Part shown: positions 27,026 through 35,867 of the stretch, one piece after another
Layout: every line of letters begins with the position of its first letter
Position numbering within the stretch: the first letter of the stretch is position 1
Assembly: GCF_020144925.1 (NCBI RefSeq)
Contig: NZ_NSLC01000003.1
Span: 186,001-250,000 of the forward strand
Length of the DNA stretch: 64,000 nucleotides
Source of the DNA: Afifella sp. IM 167
GTDB taxonomy: Bacteria; Pseudomonadota; Alphaproteobacteria; Rhizobiales; Afifellaceae
Direction: 5' to 3'
Made by a program: the position numbers and the translations under genes
Notes under the pieces: generated by a model
What the model was told of the DNA's origin: nothing
Database searches by the model: none
Seen by the model: the letters and a program-made list of their open reading frames with translations, nothing else

Positions 27026-28609
27026 CTAGAAGCCGAGGGCGCAACCGTCCTTGCGGGGGTCGGAGGCGCCGATCAGGAGATGGCGCGCGGGGTCGGCAAG
27101 CACCATCTGGCCGCCGCCGAATGGACCGGCCGCTGGCTTCACGTCGTGGCCGAGCGCGACGAGGCCTTCCGCCGCGCTTTTCGGCATGGCGGTTTCGACC
27201 AGGATCGAATCGGCATCGAAGAAGAGGCGCGGACAGTCGATCGCCTCCTGCGGGTCGGCGCCGTGATCGAGCATGTTGGCAACGACATGGGCGTGGCCAA
27301 GCGCCTGATAATGGCCGCCCATCACGCCGAAGGCGGCGATGGTGCGGCCGCCCTCGCGCATCAGCGCGGGGATGATGGTGTGCATCGGCCGCTTTGCTGG
27401 CCCGTATTCGTTCGGATGGCCCGCTTGAAGGGAAAAACCGGTGCCGCGGCTGTGGAGCGTCACGCCGCTTTCAGGCGCCACGATCGCCGAGCCGAAGCCC
27501 TGGAAGAGCGAGGCGATCAGCGAGACGAAGCGGCCCTCGGCGTCGGCGACGGCGCAATAGACGGTGCCGGAGGGCGGCGGGGGGACGGCGCGGAGAGCCG
27601 GGTTGCGCCGCGAAGGGTCGATCTGGCGGGCGAGGCCGTCGACAAAGCCGTCCTCAAACAGCGCCGCCGGTGGCGTGGCGAGGAAAGCCGGATCCGCCAG
27701 CCAGGCGTCGCGCAGGCCATAGGCGAGCCGTGCGGCTTCCGCCTCGATATGCAGCCGTTCGGCCGAGAGCATCGGATGGCGCGCGAGATCGAAGCGCTCC
27801 AGGATCGCGAGGATGAGAAGGGCGATTGCGCCCTGGCCGTTCGGCGGCAGTTCGACGATCTCGCGGCCCCGATAAAGGCGGGAGACGGGCTCCACCCATT
27901 GCGCCTCGGCACCGGCAAGGTCTTCCAGTGTCAGCGCGCCGCCATGGGAGGCGACGGCGGCGACGATGTCCTCCGCGACCGGCCCCGCATAGAAGGCTTC
28001 CGCGCCTTCCCCGGCGATCCTGCGCATCGTGGCCGCGAGCGCCGGGAAGCGGACGATGTCGCCCGCGCGCGGCGCGGTGCCGGTCGGCAGGAGATGTCGG
28101 CGGGCGCCGGCGTCGCGGTGCAGGCGGGGCGACAGGCTCGCCCAGTCATGGGCGACGCGCGGTGCGACCGGAACGCCCTTTTCGGCAAGCTCGATGGCGC
28201 GGGAAAGGGCGGTATCGAGGCCGAAGCGGCCAAAGCGGTCCAGAAGGGCGGCGAAGCCGCGGATCGCACCCGGAACGGTGACCGCTTCCACATGGTCCGG
28301 TCCGATGGTGGTGATCCCGCGGGACCTCAGCCGCTCGGCATCGGCCGCTTTCGGGGCGCGGCCGGAGGCGTTGAGGCCATGGATCGATCCGTCCGGCTCG
28401 GAGACGAGGGCAAAACAATCGCCCCCGATGCCGACCATATGCGGCTCGGCGACCGCGGCGACGGCCATGGCCGCCACCGCCGCATCGGCGGCGTTGCCGC
28501 CGGCGCGCAGACAGGCGATCGCCGCTTCGCTCGCAAGCGGATGCGAGGTCGCCACCATGCCGTTCGTCGCATAGACCGGCGAGCGGCCGGGGCTTTGGAA
28601 ATCGCGCAA
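27026..28609 (-). CDS. gamma-glutamyltransferase family protein
   Basis: 527-residue Ntn-hydrolase. HPLASEAAIACLRAGGNAADAAVAAMAVAAVAEPHMVGIGGDCFAL is the usual N-terminal arginine/glycine-rich region of the large subunit. The self-processing Thr is in PPPSGTVYCAVADAEG, and the oxyanion-type block FGVMGGHYQALGHAHVVANMLDHG follows. No signal peptide is visible, unlike classical periplasmic Ggt, so it is probably one of the cytoplasmic paralogues whose acceptor is unknown. It stands between the GGDEF/EAL-like gene and rpmF on the minus strand. Confidence 0.85.
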   Translation of the reverse strand: MRDFQSPGRSPVYATNGMVATSHPLASEAAIACLRAGGNAADAAVAAMAVAAVAEPHMVGIGGDCFALVSEPDGSIHGLNASGRAPKAADAERLRSRGITTIGPDHVEAVTVPGAIRGFAALLDRFGRFGLDTALSRAIELAEKGVPVAPRVAHDWASLSPRLHRDAGARRHLLPTGTAPRAGDIVRFPALAATMRRIAGEGAEAFYAGPVAEDIVAAVASHGGALTLEDLAGAEAQWVEPVSRLYRGREIVELPPNGQGAIALLILAILERFDLARHPMLSAERLHIEAEAARLAYGLRDAWLADPAFLATPPAALFEDGFVDGLARQIDPSRRNPALRAVPPPPSGTVYCAVADAEGRFVSLIASLFQGFGSAIVAPESGVTLHSRGTGFSLQAGHPNEYGPAKRPMHTIIPALMREGGRTIAAFGVMGGHYQALGHAHVVANMLDHGADPQEAIDCPRLFFDADSILVETAMPKSAAEGLVALGHDVKPAAGPFGGGQMVLADPARHLLIGASDPRKDGCALGF

Positions 28610-28632
28610 GGCTCAGACCTCACGGCACCACG

Positions 28633-28660
28633 AAAAAGGGCCGGCGCGCGGCCGGCCCTT
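28633..28660 (-). terminator. rho-independent terminator of rpmF
   Basis: On the minus strand AAGGGCCGGC-CGCGC-GCCGGCCCTT forms a 10-bp perfect stem followed by TTT, 24 bases after the rpmF stop. A strong intrinsic terminator. Confidence 0.85.
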
Positions 28661-28684
28661 CTTGGAAACCCTTGAGGCGCGGCG

Positions 28685-28870
28685 TCAGACGCCCGCCTTC
28701 GGCTCGAGGACCTGACGGCCGCGATACTTGCCGGACTTCAGGTCGATATGGTGCGGACGGCGCAGTTCGCCGGAATCCTTGTCTTCCAGATAGGCCGGCG
28801 CCTTGAGCGCATCGGCGGAACGGCGGAAGCCGCGCTTCATCGGCGAGGTTTTTCTCTTTGGGACGGCCAT
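28685..28870 (-). CDS. rpmF: 50S ribosomal protein L32
   Basis: 61-residue ribosomal protein beginning [18 protein letters not shown], the invariant L32 start, and containing [22 protein letters not shown]. The zinc-binding cysteines of some L32 proteins are absent, as is normal in Hyphomicrobiales. GGAG lies upstream of the ATG at 28870; the longer frame above it is not coding. It ends at a strong terminator and precedes the gamma-glutamyltransferase gene, which therefore probably has its own promoter. The usual partner plsX is not here. Confidence 0.95.
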   Translation of the reverse strand: MAVPKRKTSPMKRGFRRSADALKAPAYLEDKDSGELRRPHHIDLKSGKYRGRQVLEPKAGV

Positions 28871-28996
28871 TTCGTGCTCCGTGAATGTCGAGGGGGCATC
28901 TGCCCAAAGCCAAGGGGCCCGCCGAGGGCAGGCAATGGCTGTTTGGCCGCGATATAGCTTCAAAGGCGCCGCTTGACCAGCGGGGGCGGTGAAAAA

Positions 28997-29737
28997 TTAC
29001 TCTTTCAGGCATCCGACATGCGGGCCGGCGGCGGCGGCGCGCCGGGCGAAGAGACGGGCAAGGCCGGCGGTGACCGGGCCGGGGCGCGCCGCATCGCGCA
29101 GATCCGGGGCGGGAAGGGTGGCGGCAAGGCGCCCACCCTCGGCGCGGCTCAGCGCCGCGGCCGGCTTGCCGAAATAGTGCCGCGCGGCAGCCTGCGCCCC
29201 ATAGACGCCCCGGTCCCATTCGACGACGTTGAGATAGATTTCCAGAATGCGGCGCTTGGAAAGGATGGCGTCCGCATAAAGGGCCAGGGGAAACTCCAGC
29301 GCCTTGCGGATGTAGGAGCGGCCCGGCCAGAGGAAGAGGTTCTTCACCAGTTGCATGGTGATGGTGCTTGCGCCGCGCAGTTCGCCGCCCTTTCGCGCTT
29401 CCTCGATGGCGGCGCGCAATTCACCGAAATCGATGCCGATATGGCGGCAGAACTTGGCGTCCTCGGCCATGAGGACGGCGTTGACGAGATGCGGCGAGAT
29501 CTCCTCAAGCGGAACCCACTGCTTCTCGATCGGCGCGCCGCCGAGCCGCTTCACCACCATCAGAGCGGAGACGGGCGGGTTGACGGCACTGTAGATCGGG
29601 ATGAGAAGCAGGGGCATCAGGGCGAGAAAGAGGAGGGCAAAGGCGAGCTTCTTCAGCCAGTTGCCGCGTCGACGCGATGGTTGCCGCCGTTCCGCGCCTT
29701 CGGGTCCCTGGGGCGTCGTGCCGCCTTCTCCGTTCAT
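28997..29737 (-). CDS. mtgA: monofunctional biosynthetic peptidoglycan transglycosylase
   Basis: GT51 glycosyltransferase that polymerises lipid II in the periplasm, 246 residues from the ATG at 29737. A Pro/Arg-rich cytoplasmic start is followed by a membrane helix (LKKLAFALLFLALMPLLLIPIYSAV). GT51 motifs: LMAEDAKFCRHIGID with the catalytic Glu, RGASTITMQLVKNLFLWPGRSYIRKALE, and KRRILEIYLNVVEWDRGVYGAQAAARHYFGK. No transpeptidase domain. It precedes rpmF on the minus strand and diverges from the prenyl synthase gene. Confidence 0.93.
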   Translation of the reverse strand: MNGEGGTTPQGPEGAERRQPSRRRGNWLKKLAFALLFLALMPLLLIPIYSAVNPPVSALMVVKRLGGAPIEKQWVPLEEISPHLVNAVLMAEDAKFCRHIGIDFGELRAAIEEARKGGELRGASTITMQLVKNLFLWPGRSYIRKALEFPLALYADAILSKRRILEIYLNVVEWDRGVYGAQAAARHYFGKPAAALSRAEGGRLAATLPAPDLRDAARPGPVTAGLARLFARRAAAAGPHVGCLKE

Positions 29738-29787
29738 TGCCGCGGTCTCATTCCTGTCTTCCAGCCCGTCCTGCCTTAGCGAAAACC

Positions 29788-30711
29788 ATGCTGACGACAA
29801 GTGAGACAAATCCAGGCCGCTTCCTGCCGCGCCACGAGGCCTTCGTCGCCAGACTGAATGGCGAGCTCGACCGGCTGATGGACGAAAAGCGGCTTTCTGC
29901 CGTCGGGCGCGCGCCCGAACGGCTGGTGGCGGCGATGCGCCACGCCCTTCTTGCCGGCGGCAAGCGCCTGCGTCCCTTCCTGATGGCGGAGAGCGCCGCC
30001 CTGATCGGGGCCGATAGCGAGCCGCTGACGGCCGGCGCGGCGGTGGAGTGCCTGCACACCTATTCGCTCGTGCATGACGATCTGCCTGCCATGGATGACG
30101 ACGACCTCCGCCGCGGCCGTCCGACCGTCCACCGCGCCTTCGACGAGGCGACGGCGATCCTTGCCGGCGACACTCTGCTCACCTTCTCCTTCCAGCTCCT
30201 GGCCGAGGCCGGGACGCATCCTGACCCCGCCGTACGGGTGGAACTGGTGCGGCTTCTTGCGGAGGCGACGGGCGCGGGCGGCATGGCGGGCGGACAGATG
30301 CGCGATCTGGCGGCCGAGCATTGCCGCCTCGACGCGGAGGCCGTCAACGAGCTGCAGGCGATGAAGACTGGGGCGCTGATCGCGGTCTCCTGCGAGATGG
30401 GCGCGGTCTTCGCCGGCGCCGGGGCCGAGGATCGCGAGGCGCTGCGTCGCTTCGGGGCGGCGATCGGACTTGCCTTCCAGATCGCCGACGATCTCATCGA
30501 CACGCAATCCTCCGCCGAGATCGCCGGCAAGGCGACCGGCAAGGACGCGGCCGCCGGCAAGGCGACGCTGGTCTCGCTGCTCGGTCCGGAGGCGGCGCAG
30601 GATCTTCTCGCCCGCACGATCGGCGAGGCGGAGGCCTGGCTGGAGCCCTATGGCGAGCGTGCCGAGGTGCTGCTGGCGACAGCGAAGTTCATCGCCCAGC
30701 GCAGTCACTGA
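29788..30711 (+). CDS. ispA: polyprenyl diphosphate synthase (farnesyl-PP synthase type)
   Basis: 307-residue head-to-tail prenyl transferase. The first Asp-rich motif is in YSLVHDDLPAMDDDDLRRGRPTVHR (about 92-116), the second in LAFQIADDLID (about 240), and GGKRLRPFLM supplies the diphosphate-binding Lys/Arg. Length and the two extra residues between Asp pairs of the first motif fit the bacterial farnesyl diphosphate (short-chain) group. The ATG at 29788 is 50 bases from the mtgA start on the other strand. Product chain length is inferred. Confidence 0.85.
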   Translation: MLTTSETNPGRFLPRHEAFVARLNGELDRLMDEKRLSAVGRAPERLVAAMRHALLAGGKRLRPFLMAESAALIGADSEPLTAGAAVECLHTYSLVHDDLPAMDDDDLRRGRPTVHRAFDEATAILAGDTLLTFSFQLLAEAGTHPDPAVRVELVRLLAEATGAGGMAGGQMRDLAAEHCRLDAEAVNELQAMKTGALIAVSCEMGAVFAGAGAEDREALRRFGAAIGLAFQIADDLIDTQSSAEIAGKATGKDAAAGKATLVSLLGPEAAQDLLARTIGEAEAWLEPYGERAEVLLATAKFIAQRSH

Positions 30712-30765
30712 TCACGGCGACACCAATCACGGGCGCTGACCGGGCCCGTCCCTTTCTGCGGCGCA

Positions 30766-31749
30766 TCAGGCGTTGATCGGCGGCGTGCCGCCGTGCTCGT
30801 CCTCGATATGGGCGGCGACGATGTCTCCAAAGCTCGTCTCGGCCTCAAAGCCCAGATCGCGGGCGCGCTTTGCCTCGAATGCCCGGGGCCAGGCGGAGAC
30901 GATCCTGGCGATCTCCTCGTTCGGCTCGCGGCGGATGAGGGCGACGGCCTTCTCGCCCGCGACTTCGCGCAACGCCTCGATCTCTTCGCCGACCGTGGCG
31001 CTGACGGAGGGCATCACCAGCGAGCGGCGGGTTCCGAGGGCTTCCGTCTCCATGGTTGCGGCATGGAGGAAGAAACCGGTTGCCGCGCGCGGGCTGGCGA
31101 AGACGTGGCGGAGGTCCTCGCCGACGGGCAGGATCGCCGGCTTGCCGGCGAGCGGCTCGCGGATGATGGACGAGAAGAAGCCGGAAGCGGCCGTGTTGGG
31201 CTCGCCGGGCCGCACGCAGATCGTCGGCAGGCGAAGCGCCACGCCGTCGAAAAAGCCGCGGCGGGTGTAATCGCCCAGGAGCAGTTCGCCCATCGCCTTC
31301 GCCGTGCCGTAGCTCGTCAGCGGGGTGAGGGCGAAATCGTCGTCGATGACATCCGGCAGCGGCGCGCCGTAGACGGCGACCGTGGAGGCGAAGATGAGGC
31401 GCGGCGCATAATTCGCCTTGCGCACCGCCTCGAAGAGGCCGCGTGTGCCGTCGAGATTGGCGCGATAGCCCTTTTCCATGTCCGCCTCCGCGCCGGCCGA
31501 GGCGAGGGCGGCGAGGTGGAAGATGACGTCAGGCTTCTCGGCCATGACATGCTCGACGAGAACATGGTCGGCGATGTCGCCCGCCACGGGCAGGACAGCG
31601 GTCTCCTCCGAGCCGAAGGAAGGCGGGGTTTGAAGATCCTGCAGCGTCAGTTTCAGGACCGGCCGGCCACCGAGCGTGCCGTCGGCGACAAGCCTTTCGG
31701 CGAGCTTGCGACCGAGCATGCCGGCGGCGCCGGTGATGAGGACGTGCAT
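30766..31749 (-). CDS. NAD-dependent epimerase/dehydratase, D-erythronate dehydrogenase (DenD)-like
   Basis: 327 residues from the ATG at 31749 (GGGAG upstream). An extended short-chain dehydrogenase: ITGAAGMLGRKLA at the N-terminus, HLAALASAGAE near 80, catalytic SYGTAKAMGE near 145, and RLPTICVRPGEPNTAASGFFSSIIREPLAG, which I associate with D-erythronate dehydrogenase (DenD). Such enzymes oxidise tetronates as the first step of four-carbon sugar-acid use. The reaction is an inference from similarity; the isomerase and kinase partners of the known pathway are not adjacent. Confidence 0.7.
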   Translation of the reverse strand: MHVLITGAAGMLGRKLAERLVADGTLGGRPVLKLTLQDLQTPPSFGSEETAVLPVAGDIADHVLVEHVMAEKPDVIFHLAALASAGAEADMEKGYRANLDGTRGLFEAVRKANYAPRLIFASTVAVYGAPLPDVIDDDFALTPLTSYGTAKAMGELLLGDYTRRGFFDGVALRLPTICVRPGEPNTAASGFFSSIIREPLAGKPAILPVGEDLRHVFASPRAATGFFLHAATMETEALGTRRSLVMPSVSATVGEEIEALREVAGEKAVALIRREPNEEIARIVSAWPRAFEAKRARDLGFEAETSFGDIVAAHIEDEHGGTPPINA

Positions 31750-31831
31750 GAAGGGCTCCCTGAAGGTTTCGGCGGCCCGGGGTGAAGGGGAAAGGCCGCT
31801 CCGAAGTTCCTTTCTTGCCGTAAGGACCGGC

Positions 31832-32656
31832 TCAGTCGTCGTCGCCGGGGGCGGTGGAAAAGGCGCCGTTGAGAGTGGAGGAGGAGGCCGCCTTCTCATA
31901 GGCGAAGCGCCTGTGCGTCAGGGCGTTCGCAGCATCCAGAAACGCCCCAAGGGCGACCTTTGCCAGTCCCGAGCCGATGGAGACGCGGCGCACGCCGAGC
32001 TTTTCCAGCGCATCGATATCGTTGGATATGCCGCCGATACCGCCGAGCACGTTTACCGGCACGGAGACGGCGCCGACGATCTCGCGCACTTCCGCCTCCG
32101 TGGTGAGCCCCGGCACGTAGACGACGTCGGCGCCTGCCGCCTCATAGGCCTTCAGGCGTCGCACCGCCTCGCCGAGCGGATCGGGGTTCTTCGTGAAGAA
32201 GACCTCGCAGCGGCCGGTGAGCACGAAACCGGAGCCGGATTTTTCCGCTGCCTCCTTCGCGGCATCGAAGCGACGGAGCGCCTCTTCGAGCGGATAGAGA
32301 TCGCCATTCGCCTGGTCCATGTCCTCGACCGAGCAGCCGGCAAGGCCCGCCTCGATCGCCTGGCGGATGGTCTCGCCGACCTCGGCGGGCGTTTCGCCAT
32401 AGCCCGATTCGAAATCGCCGTTCACCGGCAGGGGGCTCGCAGCCGCGATGGTCCGCGCATGCGCGATCGCATCGGCTCTTGAGACCGCGCCGCTTGCATC
32501 CTGCCGGCCGAGCGTCCAGGCGAGGGCGGCGGAGGAGGTGGCGAGCGCCGCAAAGCCGAGATCGGCGAGAAGACGCGCCGTTCCCGCATCCCAGGGATTG
32601 GGCATGACGAAGAGTTCTCGGCGCTCGTGCAGGGCGCGGAAGGTGGCGGCGCTCAT
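31832..32656 (-). CDS. isocitrate lyase/PEP mutase family protein
   Basis: 274-residue TIM-barrel enzyme. MPNPWDAGTARLLADLGFAALATSSAALA, VNGDFESGYG with metal-binding Asp, GCSVEDMDQANGDLYPLEEAL, TGRCEVFF and PVNVLGGIGG match the branch often annotated as oxaloacetate decarboxylase or carboxyvinyl-carboxyphosphonate phosphorylmutase-like. The typical KKCGH of isocitrate lyase is absent. It cleaves or rearranges C-C or C-P bonds of an oxo acid; the substrate is unknown. It lies between the DenD-like and IlvD/Edd genes on the same strand. Confidence 0.75.
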   Translation of the reverse strand: MSAATFRALHERRELFVMPNPWDAGTARLLADLGFAALATSSAALAWTLGRQDASGAVSRADAIAHARTIAAASPLPVNGDFESGYGETPAEVGETIRQAIEAGLAGCSVEDMDQANGDLYPLEEALRRFDAAKEAAEKSGSGFVLTGRCEVFFTKNPDPLGEAVRRLKAYEAAGADVVYVPGLTTEAEVREIVGAVSVPVNVLGGIGGISNDIDALEKLGVRRVSIGSGLAKVALGAFLDAANALTHRRFAYEKAASSSTLNGAFSTAPGDDD

Positions 32657-32700
32657 CGGGTCGTTCCTTGGTTGTGCCGTGCGCGATCGCGCGTCAGGCC

Positions 32701-34521
32701 TCAGTGATTGTCGCGCGGATAGGCGTGATGGGCGACATCGCGGTACTTCACCGCCGGCTCCAGCACCATGCCGTCCTCCAGCTGGGCGACCATGCCCCGC
32801 TGGATTTCCTGCCAGGGCGTCTGGCTCTGCGGCACGTAGGAGAGACCGCCGTTGGCGAGCTGCGCCTTCAAAGCGGCGCGGCGGCTCTCCAGCTCCGTCT
32901 CCTCGATCAGGATGTCGGCGCGCCGGGTGTTCAGGTCGATGCGCACCCGGTCGCCGGTCTTCAGCAGCGCAAGGCCGCCGCCCGCCGCGGCTTCGGGCGA
33001 AGCGTTGAGGATCGAGGGCGAGCCGGAGGTGCCGGACTGGCGGCCGTCGCCGATGCAGGGCAACTCGCTGATGCCCTTCTTCAAGAGCTCGTCCGGCGGC
33101 TGCATGTTGACGACTTCCGCGGCCCCCGGATAGCCGAGCGGGCCGGCGCCGCGAATGACGAGAAGGGTGTTCTCGTCGATGCCGAGCGAAGGATCGTTGA
33201 TGCGGTCGTGGTAGTCCTCGCGTCCGTCAAAGACGACGACCTTGCCCTCGAAGGCCTCCGGATCGTCCGGGTTGGAGAGGTAGTGGCGGCGGAAGCTCTC
33301 GGAAATCACCGAGGTCTTCATGATGGCGGAATGGAAGAGGTTGCCGGAAAGGTTGAGGAAGCCGGCATCCTTCAGGATCGGCTCGCCGAAGGGGCGGATC
33401 ACCTCGCGGTCCGTGGCGAAACGGCCCTCGCAATTTTCGCGCATCGTCCGGCCGTTCGCCGTCATCGCATCCGGGTGGGGCAGAGCGTCCGCCGCGATCA
33501 GCTCGGCGATGACGGCCGGCACGCCGCCGGCGCGGTGATAGTCCTCGCCGAGAAAGCGGCCGGCCGGCTGCATGTCGACGAGGAGGGGAATGGCATGACC
33601 GACCGTCTGCCAGTCCTCGTTGGTGAGCCTGATGCCCAGATGCCGGGCGATGGCGTTGAGGTGGATCGGGGCGTTGGTGGAGCCGCCAATGGCCGAATTG
33701 ACGACGATGGCGTTCTCGAAGGCCTCGCGCGTCATGATCGCGGCGGGCAGAGCCTCCTCGCCCACCAATTCCACGATGCGCCGGCCGGAAAGATAGGCGA
33801 CCTGGCCGCGCTCCTTGTGGGGCGCCGGTATGGCAGCCGCGCCCGGCAGCGTCATGCCGAGGGCCTCGGCGAGGGAGTTCATCGTCGTCGCCGTGCCCAT
33901 GGTGTTGCAGTGGCCGATGGAGGGGGCGGAGGAGGCGACCATCTCGACATATTCGGCCAGGTCGATCTGACCGGCGGATTTCAGCTTGTTCGCCTCCCAT
34001 TTCATCGTGCCGGAGCCGGAGCGCTCGTTCCTGTACCAGCCGTTCAGCATCGGCCCGCCGGGAAGGGCGATCGCCGGAATGTTGACGGTCGCCGCCGCCA
34101 TCAGCAGGGCTGGCGTGGTCTTGTCGCAGCCCGTCGTCAGCACGACGCCATCGAGCGGATAGCCGAAGAGCGTCTCGACCAGGCCGAGATAGGCAAGGTT
34201 GCGGTCGAGCGCCGCCGTCGGGCGCTTGCCGGTTTCCTGGATCGGGTGGACGGGAAACTCGAAGGCGATGCCGCCGGCATCGCGGATGCCCTCGCGCACG
34301 CGCTTGGCGAGCTCGATATGGTGGCGGTTGCAGGGTGCCAGATCGGAGCCCGTCTGGGCGATACCGATGATCGGGCGGCCCGACTGCAGCTCCTCGCGGG
34401 TGATGCCCCAGTTGAGATAGCGCTCGATATAGAGCGCCGTCATGTCCGGATCGTCGGGATTGTCGAACCAGATCTGCGAGCGCAGCTTCACTTGGGTTCC
34501 GTGCTTGGCGTCGAACGACAT
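32701..34521 (-). CDS. IlvD/Edd family sugar-acid dehydratase
   Basis: 606 residues. Fe-S ligands can be placed at Cys64 ([10 protein letters not shown]), Cys132 ([11 protein letters not shown]) and Cys205 ([11 protein letters not shown]). [10 protein letters not shown] and the C-terminal [21 protein letters not shown] block are typical of pentonate dehydratases such as L-arabinonate or D-xylonate dehydratase rather than IlvD itself. The end HHAYPRDNH also resembles xylonate dehydratases. Reaction: water removal from a sugar acid to a 2-keto-3-deoxy acid. First gene of a minus-strand block with the PEP-mutase-family and DenD-like genes. Confidence 0.82.
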   Translation of the reverse strand: MSFDAKHGTQVKLRSQIWFDNPDDPDMTALYIERYLNWGITREELQSGRPIIGIAQTGSDLAPCNRHHIELAKRVREGIRDAGGIAFEFPVHPIQETGKRPTAALDRNLAYLGLVETLFGYPLDGVVLTTGCDKTTPALLMAAATVNIPAIALPGGPMLNGWYRNERSGSGTMKWEANKLKSAGQIDLAEYVEMVASSAPSIGHCNTMGTATTMNSLAEALGMTLPGAAAIPAPHKERGQVAYLSGRRIVELVGEEALPAAIMTREAFENAIVVNSAIGGSTNAPIHLNAIARHLGIRLTNEDWQTVGHAIPLLVDMQPAGRFLGEDYHRAGGVPAVIAELIAADALPHPDAMTANGRTMRENCEGRFATDREVIRPFGEPILKDAGFLNLSGNLFHSAIMKTSVISESFRRHYLSNPDDPEAFEGKVVVFDGREDYHDRINDPSLGIDENTLLVIRGAGPLGYPGAAEVVNMQPPDELLKKGISELPCIGDGRQSGTSGSPSILNASPEAAAGGGLALLKTGDRVRIDLNTRRADILIEETELESRRAALKAQLANGGLSYVPQSQTPWQEIQRGMVAQLEDGMVLEPAVKYRDVAHHAYPRDNH

Positions 34522-34691
34522 CCGGTCCTCCCTCTTATCGCTCCGCCGAATATGCCCACGAGGCGCGACAGGTCAAAGGCGAGAGCGCCGATGGATAGAA
34601 ACCCGGGTGCCGCACATGCGGCTTTGCTGCCCCAGGCCCCTCCTCTACAAAGGCACCGATTTCAGCCAGACGACATCGAAAGCGCACGCAT

Positions 34692-35867
34692 ATGACGCTC
34701 AGGACGATCGCCGGCTTCGACCGGATCGGAGAGGAAAACGCCTTCGCCGTGCTGGCGCGCGCCAACGCGCTGACGGCGCAGGGCCGCGACATCATCAATC
34801 TCGGCATCGGCCAGCCGGATTTTGCGACGCCCGGGCATATCGTCGAGGCGGCGGTGAAGGCGCTGCGCGACGGCGAGCATGGCTATACGGGCGCGACCGG
34901 CATCCTGCCGCTGCGCGAGGCGGTGGCGCGCTGGACCGAGCGGACCACCGGCGTGGAGGTGTCGCCGGAGCGCGTCGTCATCGTGCCCGGCGGCAAGGTG
35001 ACGATGTTCTCCGCGATCCTCATGTTCGGCGAGCCCGGCGCGGACATCCTCTATCCCGATCCCGGCTTTCCCATCTATCGCTCGATGATCGAGTTCACCG
35101 GCGCGCGGCCTGTGCCGATCCCGATCCGCGAGGAGAACGGCTTTGCCTTCTCGGCGGAGGAGACCCTGTCGCTGCTGACGCCGCAGACGCGCCTCGTCAT
35201 TCTCAACTCGCCGGCCAACCCGACGGGCGGCGTGACGCCGAAGGCGGAGATCGACCGGCTCGTCGCTGGCCTCGCCGAGCGGCCCGACATCGCCATCCTG
35301 TCGGACGAGATCTACGACCGGATGGTCTATGACGGCGAAGAGCATGTCTCGCTGCTCACCTATCCCGAAATCCGCGACCGGCTGATCCTCCTCAACGGCT
35401 TTTCCAAGACCTGGGCGATGACGGGCTGGCGCCTCGGCTGGTCCATCTGGCCGGACGCGCTCTTCGACAAGATGCGCAAGCTCGCGGTCAATGCCTGGTC
35501 CTGCGTCAACGCGCCGGCGCAGTTCGCCGGCATCGCGGCGCTGGAAGGCCCGCAGGACGAGGCCGAAGCGATGGTCGCCGCCTTCGACCGACGTCGGAAA
35601 GTGGTGACGGGACTCCTGAACGACCTGCCGGGCGTTTCCTGCGTCACGCCGAAGGGCGCCTTCTACGCCTTTCCGAACATCTCGAAGACGGGATGGAAGG
35701 CGAAGCCGCTCGCATCGGCGCTCCTCGAAGAGGCCGGCGTTGCGCTCATCGGAGGCCCGGATTTCGGCGTCAACGGCGAGGGCTATGTGCGCGTCTCCTA
35801 CGCCAATTCGGAGGAGAACATCCGCACGGCGCTGGAGCGGATCGGCGCCTTCCTCAGCGCGTCGTGA
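34692..35867 (+). CDS. class I/II pyridoxal-phosphate aminotransferase
   Basis: 391-residue aspartate-aminotransferase-fold enzyme: INLGIGQPDF, YTGATGILPLREAVA, NSPANPTGG, LSDEIYDRMVYDG and the PLP Lys in LLNGFSKTWAMTGWRLGW. The substrate is not specified by these motifs. It diverges from the dehydratase gene (170 bases), and its 3' end overlaps dctM by 14 bases on the other strand. Confidence 0.85.
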   Translation: MTLRTIAGFDRIGEENAFAVLARANALTAQGRDIINLGIGQPDFATPGHIVEAAVKALRDGEHGYTGATGILPLREAVARWTERTTGVEVSPERVVIVPGGKVTMFSAILMFGEPGADILYPDPGFPIYRSMIEFTGARPVPIPIREENGFAFSAEETLSLLTPQTRLVILNSPANPTGGVTPKAEIDRLVAGLAERPDIAILSDEIYDRMVYDGEEHVSLLTYPEIRDRLILLNGFSKTWAMTGWRLGWSIWPDALFDKMRKLAVNAWSCVNAPAQFAGIAALEGPQDEAEAMVAAFDRRRKVVTGLLNDLPGVSCVTPKGAFYAFPNISKTGWKAKPLASALLEEAGVALIGGPDFGVNGEGYVRVSYANSEENIRTALERIGAFLSAS